Assembly (NCBI RefSeq): GCF_010729105.1 | Contig: NZ_AP022573.1 | Location: forward strand, 3,968,001 to 4,032,000 | Reading direction: 5' to 3' | DNA from: Mycobacterium saskatchewanense | GTDB taxonomy: Bacteria; Actinomycetota; Actinomycetes; Mycobacteriales; Mycobacteriaceae | DNA: 64,000 nt | Shown here: positions 59,405-64,000 of the stretch, piece by piece | How the letters are laid out: each line of letters opens with the position of its first letter | How positions within the stretch are numbered: the first letter of the stretch is position 1 | The notes under the pieces: generated by a model | Database searches by the model: none | Seen by the model: only the letters and a program-made list of their open reading frames with translations | What the model was told of the DNA's origin: nothing | Program-made: the position numbers and the translations under genes

Positions 59405-61102
59405 ATGTTGCTCGATCCCCACCACCTGCAGCGCAAGCACCGCGACCGTCGCTCGGGGGAGATCATGGCCGCGACGGTGGACTTCTTCGAGTCCCGGGGC
59501 AAGGCGCGGCTGAAGTCGGACGACCACAACCGGGTGTGGTACTCCGATTTCCTTGACCACATCGGCCGCGAGCGGATCTTCGCGTCGCTGCTCACGCCGT
59601 CGGAGTACGGCTCCGGCGATACCCGCTGGGATACCTACCGGATCAGCGAGTTCGCCGAGATCGTGGGCTTCTACGGGCTCAGCTACTGGTACCCGTTCCA
59701 GGTCACCGCCCTGGGGCTGGGTCCGATCTGGATGAGCGACAACGAGGACGCCAAACGCAAGGCGGCCGCCCAGCTCGAGGCCGGCGAGGTGTTCGGCTTC
59801 GGCCTGTCCGAGCAGACCCACGGCGCCGACGTCTATCAGACCGACATGATCCTGACGCCCAGCGAGCACGGCTGGGTGGCCAACGGCGAGAAGTACTACA
59901 TCGGCAACGCCAACGTCGCCCGGATGGTCTCCACGTTCGGCAAGATCGCCGGATCGGACGAGTACGTGTTCTTCGTCGCCGACTCGCAGCACGACCGGTA
60001 CGAGCTGATCAAGAACGTGGTGAACTCGCAGAACTTCGTCGCCAACTACGCGCTGCGCGACTACCCGGTCGCCGAATCCGACATCCTGCACCGCGGCCCC
60101 GAGGCCTTCCACGCCGCGCTCAACACCGTCAACGTCTGCAAGTACAACCTCGGGTGGGGCGCGGTCGGCATGTGCACCCACGCCATGTACGAGGCGGTCA
60201 CCCACGCCTCCAATCGCATCCTCTACGGGACGGTCGTCACCGACTTCAGCCACGTCCGGCGGCTGCTCACCGACGCCTACGTCCGGCTGGCCGCCATGCG
60301 GCTGGTCGCCGCCAGGGCCTGCGACTACATGCGCAGCGCGTCCGCCCGGGACCGCCGCTACCTGCTCTACAGTCCGCTGACCAAGGCCAAGATCACCAGC
60401 GAAGGGGAGCGCGTGATCATCGCGCTGTGGGACGTGATCGCCGCCAAGGGGGTGGAGAAGGACACCTTCTTCGAGGCCGTCACCCGCGAGATCGGGCTGC
60501 TGCCCAGGCTGGAGGGCACCGTCCACATCAACATCGGGCTGCTCGCCAAGTTCATGCCCAACTTCCTGTTCGCCCCCGACTCCGCGCTGCCGACGATCGG
60601 CCGCCGCGACGACGCCGCAGACGACACCTTCCTGTTCGCGCAGGGGCCGACCGGGGGGCTGGGCAAGGTGCGCTTCCACGATTGGCGCGCCGCCTTCGAG
60701 AGCTTCGGGCACCTGCCGAACGTCGCGCTGCTGCGCCAGCAGATCGACGTGCTCGCCGACATGCTCGCCAGCGCCACCCCCGACGCCGCGCAGCAGAAGG
60801 ACATCGATTTCGCGTTCGCCGTCGGGCAGCTGTTCGCGACGGTGCCGTATGCCCAGCTGATCCTCGAGGAGGCCGGGCTGTCCGGGGTTGACGCGGCGCT
60901 CGTCGACCAGATCTTCGCCGTGCTGGTCCGCGACTTCAACGGCTACGCCGTCGAACTGAGCGACAAGCCGGCCACCACGCAGGATCAGGCCCGGTTCGCG
61001 ATGCGGATGATCCGGCGCCCGGTGCACGACCCGGCGCGCTACGACCAGGTCTGGAAGGAACACGTCCAGCCGCTCAACGGTGTCTACCAGATGCGGCCCT
61101 GA
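59405..61102 (+). CDS. fadE4: Acyl-CoA dehydrogenase FadE4
   Basis: The product has 565 aa and belongs to the long acyl-CoA dehydrogenase group. FAD/substrate-domain sequences include GFGLSEQTHGADVYQTDMIL (about 140-159) and NGEKYYIGNANVARMV, then the helical domain (LGWGAVGMCTHAMYEAV) and a ~150-residue C-terminal extension typical of FadE4 (Rv0231). I do not see the usual GEGTNEI active-site glutamate region, so the catalytic base may lie elsewhere. The start ATG 59405 has GGGAGG 5 bp upstream; the open frame before it is antisense-like. It is divergent from php and followed by the TetR-R2lox operon. Confidence 0.92.
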   Translation: MLLDPHHLQRKHRDRRSGEIMAATVDFFESRGKARLKSDDHNRVWYSDFLDHIGRERIFASLLTPSEYGSGDTRWDTYRISEFAEIVGFYGLSYWYPFQVTALGLGPIWMSDNEDAKRKAAAQLEAGEVFGFGLSEQTHGADVYQTDMILTPSEHGWVANGEKYYIGNANVARMVSTFGKIAGSDEYVFFVADSQHDRYELIKNVVNSQNFVANYALRDYPVAESDILHRGPEAFHAALNTVNVCKYNLGWGAVGMCTHAMYEAVTHASNRILYGTVVTDFSHVRRLLTDAYVRLAAMRLVAARACDYMRSASARDRRYLLYSPLTKAKITSEGERVIIALWDVIAAKGVEKDTFFEAVTREIGLLPRLEGTVHINIGLLAKFMPNFLFAPDSALPTIGRRDDAADDTFLFAQGPTGGLGKVRFHDWRAAFESFGHLPNVALLRQQIDVLADMLASATPDAAQQKDIDFAFAVGQLFATVPYAQLILEEAGLSGVDAALVDQIFAVLVRDFNGYAVELSDKPATTQDQARFAMRMIRRPVHDPARYDQVWKEHVQPLNGVYQMRP

Positions 61103-61131
61103 CGTCCGGGCGGAGCGCCCCGCCCAGCCCC

Positions 61132-61159
61132 TTGACTGTGAGGTGCCTCACAGTAAGAT
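61132..61159 (+). promoter_or_regulatory. Promoter of the TetR-R2lox operon
   Basis: TTGACT (61132-61137) and TAAGAT (61154-61159) are separated by 16 bp, close to consensus for the mycobacterial housekeeping sigma factor. The spacer is almost wholly filled by a palindrome. AGGAGG at 61180-61185 then precedes the TTG start. Confidence 0.65.
61135..61154. promoter_or_regulatory. Perfect 20-bp palindrome, candidate autoregulatory TetR operator
   Basis: ACTGTGAGG-TG-CCTCACAGT has 9-bp perfect arms and lies between and over the -35 and -10 hexamers, where bound repressor would block RNA polymerase. The next gene encodes a TetR-family protein. Confidence 0.7.
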
Positions 61160-61190
61160 GACCCGTGGTCATCGAGGCTAGGAGGCAGCG

Positions 61191-61874
61191 TTGCCGACGG
61201 TCACATGGGCGCGCGTCGACCCCGCGCGCCGCGCGGCGATCATCGAGGCCGCCGAAGCCGAGTTCGGCGCCCGTGGATTCTCCGGCGGCAGCCTCAACGT
61301 CATCGCCCGGCGTGCCGGGGTCGCCAAGGGCAGCCTGTTCCAGTATTTCGCGGACAAGCGGGACCTTTACGCGTTCATCGCCGACATCGCCAGCCAGCGG
61401 GTGCGCTCCTACGTGGAGGACCTGATCCGCCGGCTCGACCCGAGCCGGCCGTTCTTCGAGTTCCTCACCGACCTGCTCGACGGCTGGGTCGCCTATTACG
61501 CCGAACATCCCCACGAACGGTCCCTGCACGCCGCGGCGACCCTCGAGGTCGACGCCGACGCCCGGGTCAGCGTGCGCAGCGTCATCCACCGGCACTACCT
61601 GGAGGTGTTGCGGCCCTTGGTGCGCGACGCCCGGGCGCGCGGCGACCTGCGCGCCGATTCCGACACCGAGGCGTTGTTGTCGCTGCTGCTGCTGATCTTC
61701 CCGCACCTGGCGCTGGCCCCGTACATGCGTGGGCTGGACCCCATCCTCGGGCTCGACGAGCCCACCCCGGAGCAGCCCGCGCTCGCCGTGCGCAGGCTCG
61801 TGGCTGTCCTGGCCGCCGCGTTCTCCGACCGGCCAGTCACGTCAGCCGTCAAACGATCTGAGGAGGTCTCATGA
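61191..61874 (+). CDS. TetR-family regulator (Rv0232 homologue)
   Basis: The product has 227 aa. The helix-turn-helix is at about residues 14-60 ([39 protein letters not shown]). The C-terminal ligand domain includes [20 protein letters not shown] and a hydrophobic helix [18 protein letters not shown]. The start is a TTG at 61191, 5 bp after AGGAGG; no ATG or GTG is better placed. The stop overlaps the R2lox ATG (ATGA), so regulator and oxidase are co-translated and probably controlled by the palindrome at 61135-61154. Confidence 0.92.
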   Translation: MPTVTWARVDPARRAAIIEAAEAEFGARGFSGGSLNVIARRAGVAKGSLFQYFADKRDLYAFIADIASQRVRSYVEDLIRRLDPSRPFFEFLTDLLDGWVAYYAEHPHERSLHAAATLEVDADARVSVRSVIHRHYLEVLRPLVRDARARGDLRADSDTEALLSLLLLIFPHLALAPYMRGLDPILGLDEPTPEQPALAVRRLVAVLAAAFSDRPVTSAVKRSEEVS

Positions 61875-62812
61875 CACGCAGCAGCACGGGTTCCATGGTC
61901 AAGGGCGGCCTGAACTGGGACAGCTTGCCGCTCAAGCTGTTTGCCGGCGGCAACGCGAAGTTCTGGAATCCGGCCGACATCGACTTCTCCCGCGATCGCG
62001 CCGACTGGGAACTGCTCTCCGGCGACGAACGCGACTACGCCATCCGGCTGTGCGCCGAGTTCATTGCTGGCGAGGAGGCGGTGACCGAGGACATCCAGCC
62101 GTTCATGGCCGCGATGCGCGCCGAGGGGCGGCTGGGCGACGAGATGTACCTGACCCAATTCGCGTTCGAGGAAGCCAAGCACGTGCAGGTGTTCCGCATG
62201 TGGCTCGACGCCGTGGGCGTCACCGAGGACCTGCACCGCTACCTCGACGACATACCCACCTACCGGACGATCTTCTACGAGGAATTGCCCGAGTGTCTCA
62301 ACGCCTTGTCGGTGGACCCGTCACCGGCCGCCCAGGTGCGGGCGTCGGTCACCTACAACCACATGGTCGAGGGCATGCTGGCGCTCACCGGCTACTTCGG
62401 CTGGCACAAGATCTGCGTGGAGCGCGGCATCCTGCCCGGCATGCAGGAACTGGTGCGGCGCATCGGTGACGACGAGCGGCGCCACATGGCGTGGGGCACC
62501 TTCACCTGCCGGCGCCACGTCGCCGCCGACGACCGCAACTGGGAGGTCTTCGAGGCGCGCATGAACGAGCTCATGCCGCTCGGCCTGCGCCTCATCGAAG
62601 AGGGTTTCGCCCTGTACGACCCGATGCCCTTCGGGCTTTCGGTGGACGAGTTCATGCAGTACGCCGCCGACAAGGGCATGCGGCGCTTCGGCACGATCAG
62701 CAGCGCCCGTGGGCGCCCGGTCGCCGAGATCGACCTCGACTATTCGCCGGTGCAGCTCGAGGACACCTTCGCCGACGAGGACGAGAAGGCCCTGGCGGGC
62801 GCGTCGGCCTGA
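61871..62812 (+). CDS. nrdB: R2-like ligand-binding oxidase (R2lox), annotated nrdB in M. tuberculosis
   Basis: The product has 313 aa with a ferritin-like fold. It is named after ribonucleotide reductase R2, but Rv0233 was shown to be a Mn/Fe oxidase with a bound fatty-acid-like ligand. Every known functional residue is present with the same numbering: metal ligands E68, E101, H104, E167, E202, H205 and the Val-Tyr ether crosslink pair V71 and Y162. It is translationally coupled to the TetR gene. A role in lipid oxidation agrees with the fadE4 neighbour, but the physiological reaction is unknown. Confidence 0.96.
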   Translation: MTRSSTGSMVKGGLNWDSLPLKLFAGGNAKFWNPADIDFSRDRADWELLSGDERDYAIRLCAEFIAGEEAVTEDIQPFMAAMRAEGRLGDEMYLTQFAFEEAKHVQVFRMWLDAVGVTEDLHRYLDDIPTYRTIFYEELPECLNALSVDPSPAAQVRASVTYNHMVEGMLALTGYFGWHKICVERGILPGMQELVRRIGDDERRHMAWGTFTCRRHVAADDRNWEVFEARMNELMPLGLRLIEEGFALYDPMPFGLSVDEFMQYAADKGMRRFGTISSARGRPVAEIDLDYSPVQLEDTFADEDEKALAGASA

Positions 62813-62833
62813 TCGATTGCCGGGCGAGGCCGG

Positions 62834-63988
62834 TCATGACGCCAGGGTTTCGTCGAGCCAGTCGAACATCCGCTGGTGAAACAGCGTCAGGGCGCCCTCG
62901 TGGCAATGCTGTTCGGCGCCCTCGGCGGCGGTGAATTTCACCAGCGTCTTCGGGCAGCGCAGCGCGTCGTACAGCAGTTGTGGCTGGCCCTTGAAGAATT
63001 GGTCCTCCTCGGCCTCGCACACCAGCGTGGGGCAGGTGATCCCGTCGACCACGGGGCTGAGGTCGTACTTCGCAAACGCGTCGGCCAGTTCCCGGCCCGT
63101 CGCGGCCCCGAGCGCCCACAGCCCGTTGAGGACCGCCCACCGCAGTTGCGTCGGCGCCTTCTCGGGAGAGGCGATCACCTCATCGATCGCGCTGACCGGC
63201 GGCAGGGCGGCGGCGAAATTGAACACGCCGTCGTAGGCGATGCACGCCGCGATCCTCGTGTCGAAGGCCGCCGCCCGGGGCGCGAGGTAGCCACCCATGC
63301 TCATGCCCAGCAGCGCAATCCGTTCGGTGTCGACCCCGGGCAGGGTCACGGCGACGTCGAGCACCGGGGAGACGACGGCCTCCCAGTCGTGGCGGAACGG
63401 GAGTTTGTCGATCCGCAACGCCGCGCCCTGGCCCGGACCCTCGAAGATCAGGCAGTTCCAGCCATGCCGGTGGGCCGCCTCGCCGACGCCGAAGAACATT
63501 TCCTCGACCGTCGAGTCGTAACCGCCGTGCGCGACCAACGTCGGCCCGCGGTTCTTCCCGCGGACGTTGAGGTAATAGCCCTTGAGTTCGATTCCCTGGT
63601 AAGGGATTTGCACTGGGATCCAGTGTTCTTGGATCTCCGGAGCGGCGGTGAAGGTCTGCACGGCCCGAGCCGACGTCTCGGCCACCCGCGGGTCACTGGC
63701 CGGGTCCTCGCGCAGAAAGAATTCGGCGGTCCGGTAATAGTTCGAGGCCCGAAGGTAGGCGCTGTTGGCGCTGACGGTGTGTCCCTTGGCCGCGCACGCA
63801 TCGGCGATGCCGGCGATCCGGTCGGCCAGGGCCCGCCATTCCCGGTGCCATGACTCCCAATCGCCGGGGGTGATCCGGGCCGCCGTCGCCATCACCTCGC
63901 CGATATCCGCTCCGCCGTAAACGGTGTATCCGACCGCCCGCAATGTCTCGAACGAGAAGGACTCGTCCGTTTGAAACATGAACCGCAT
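62834..63988 (-). CDS. Alpha/beta hydrolase, FrsA/DUF1100-like
   Basis: The product has 384 aa. The N-terminal ~125 residues form a helical cap domain (DWESWHREWRALADRI, SAYLRASNYYRTAEFFLR). The catalytic domain has the oxyanion segment LVAHGGYDSTVEE, nucleophile elbow LLGMSMGGYLAPRAA, an acid in CEAEEDQFFKG and His in GAEQHCHEGA. This layout is like FrsA-type and 2,6-dihydropseudooxynicotine hydrolase-like enzymes, which cleave C-C or ester bonds; the substrate is unknown. The ATG at 63988 has GGAGGAGG at the very edge of the window, supporting the start. It is convergent with R2lox. Confidence 0.87.
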   Translation of the reverse strand: MRFMFQTDESFSFETLRAVGYTVYGGADIGEVMATAARITPGDWESWHREWRALADRIAGIADACAAKGHTVSANSAYLRASNYYRTAEFFLREDPASDPRVAETSARAVQTFTAAPEIQEHWIPVQIPYQGIELKGYYLNVRGKNRGPTLVAHGGYDSTVEEMFFGVGEAAHRHGWNCLIFEGPGQGAALRIDKLPFRHDWEAVVSPVLDVAVTLPGVDTERIALLGMSMGGYLAPRAAAFDTRIAACIAYDGVFNFAAALPPVSAIDEVIASPEKAPTQLRWAVLNGLWALGAATGRELADAFAKYDLSPVVDGITCPTLVCEAEEDQFFKGQPQLLYDALRCPKTLVKFTAAEGAEQHCHEGALTLFHQRMFDWLDETLAS

Positions 63989-64000
63989 GCCGCCTCCTCC

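Noticed and set aside
59288..61063. Upstream extension of the php frame, opposite fadE4
   Set aside because: The extension is antisense to fadE4 and lacks domain features; GTG 59287 gives the exact Php N-terminus.
61871..62812. Ribonucleotide reductase beta subunit as the function of the nrdB-named gene
   Set aside because: The V71/Y162 pair and ligand spacing identify R2lox, which is not part of a ribonucleotide reductase; no nrdA or nrdE lies nearby.
1..64000. tRNA/rRNA genes, CRISPR arrays, insertion sequences, integrases or phage genes
   Set aside because: No cloverleaf-like GTTCRA segments in context, no regular spacer arrays, no transposase or integrase motifs were recognised; the additional blocks carry no visible mobility genes or att-like repeats at their edges.

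Overview
This window looks like a chromosomal segment of a slow-growing, non-tuberculous Mycobacterium, possibly of the M. avium complex or a relative. The DNA is very GC-rich. Many genes start with GTG, adjacent genes often overlap by 4 bp (ATGA or GTGA), and several starts sit 6-8 bp after a TANNNT -10 hexamer, as in leaderless mycobacterial transcripts. From memory of M. tuberculosis H37Rv, the backbone follows the order Rv0198c to Rv0233. The species was not determined and no database was searched.

Region 1 (1-21.7 kb) is mostly cell envelope and core metabolism. It holds zmp1 (cut by the window edge), omamA-omamB (Mce transporter accessories), a small HTH protein behind mmpL11, and the divergent heme-binding protein Rv0203. 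It continues with two polytopic membrane proteins (Rv0204c, Rv0205), a tandem repeat, mmpL3 (trehalose monomycolate export), a NYN-domain protein, trmB, a pair of degenerate dynamin-like GTPase proteins (Rv0209/Rv0210), pckG, and fadD4 coupled to a crotonase.

Region 2 (21.7-28.8 kb) is acyl-CoA metabolism: a dispanin-like membrane protein, fadE3, the hotdog hydratase Rv0216, an unusual CaiB-type CoA-transferase coupled to an amidohydrolase, lipW and another alpha/beta hydrolase. Region 3 (28.9-34.3 kb) is a nitrate-assimilation operon (NarB/NasC-type nitrate reductase, a 117-aa protein, NirB, NirD) lying between lipW and the Rv0218 homologue. It is followed by a methyltransferase, a sulfite-oxidase-fold molybdoenzyme with a cytochrome b-like membrane part, a membrane protein, lipC, a wax-ester/DGAT synthase and echA1.

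Region 4 (40.5-51.4 kb) holds an acyl-CoA ligase with a 98-aa partner, a TetR regulator preceded by a previously unlisted 43-aa reading frame, a 78-bp inverted repeat, an aldehyde dehydrogenase, and the Rv0224c-Rv0228 envelope cluster. Region 5 (51.4-58.1 kb) is a seven-gene MoxR/DUF58/DUF4381-like/VWA/VWA/TPR operon between the Rv0228 and php homologues. Both VWA proteins have lost canonical metal-site residues, which makes this the best candidate here for an undescribed system. Region 6 (58.3-64 kb) has php, fadE4, a TetR regulator with a perfect 20-bp palindrome in its promoter, the R2lox oxidase with every known ligand and crosslink residue present, and an FrsA-like hydrolase.

Compared with H37Rv as recalled, nadR and Rv0213c are missing between pckG and fadD4. 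Five blocks are additional: crotonase/dispanin, CaiB/amidohydrolase, the nitrate genes, ligase/98-aa/TetR, and the MoxR operon.
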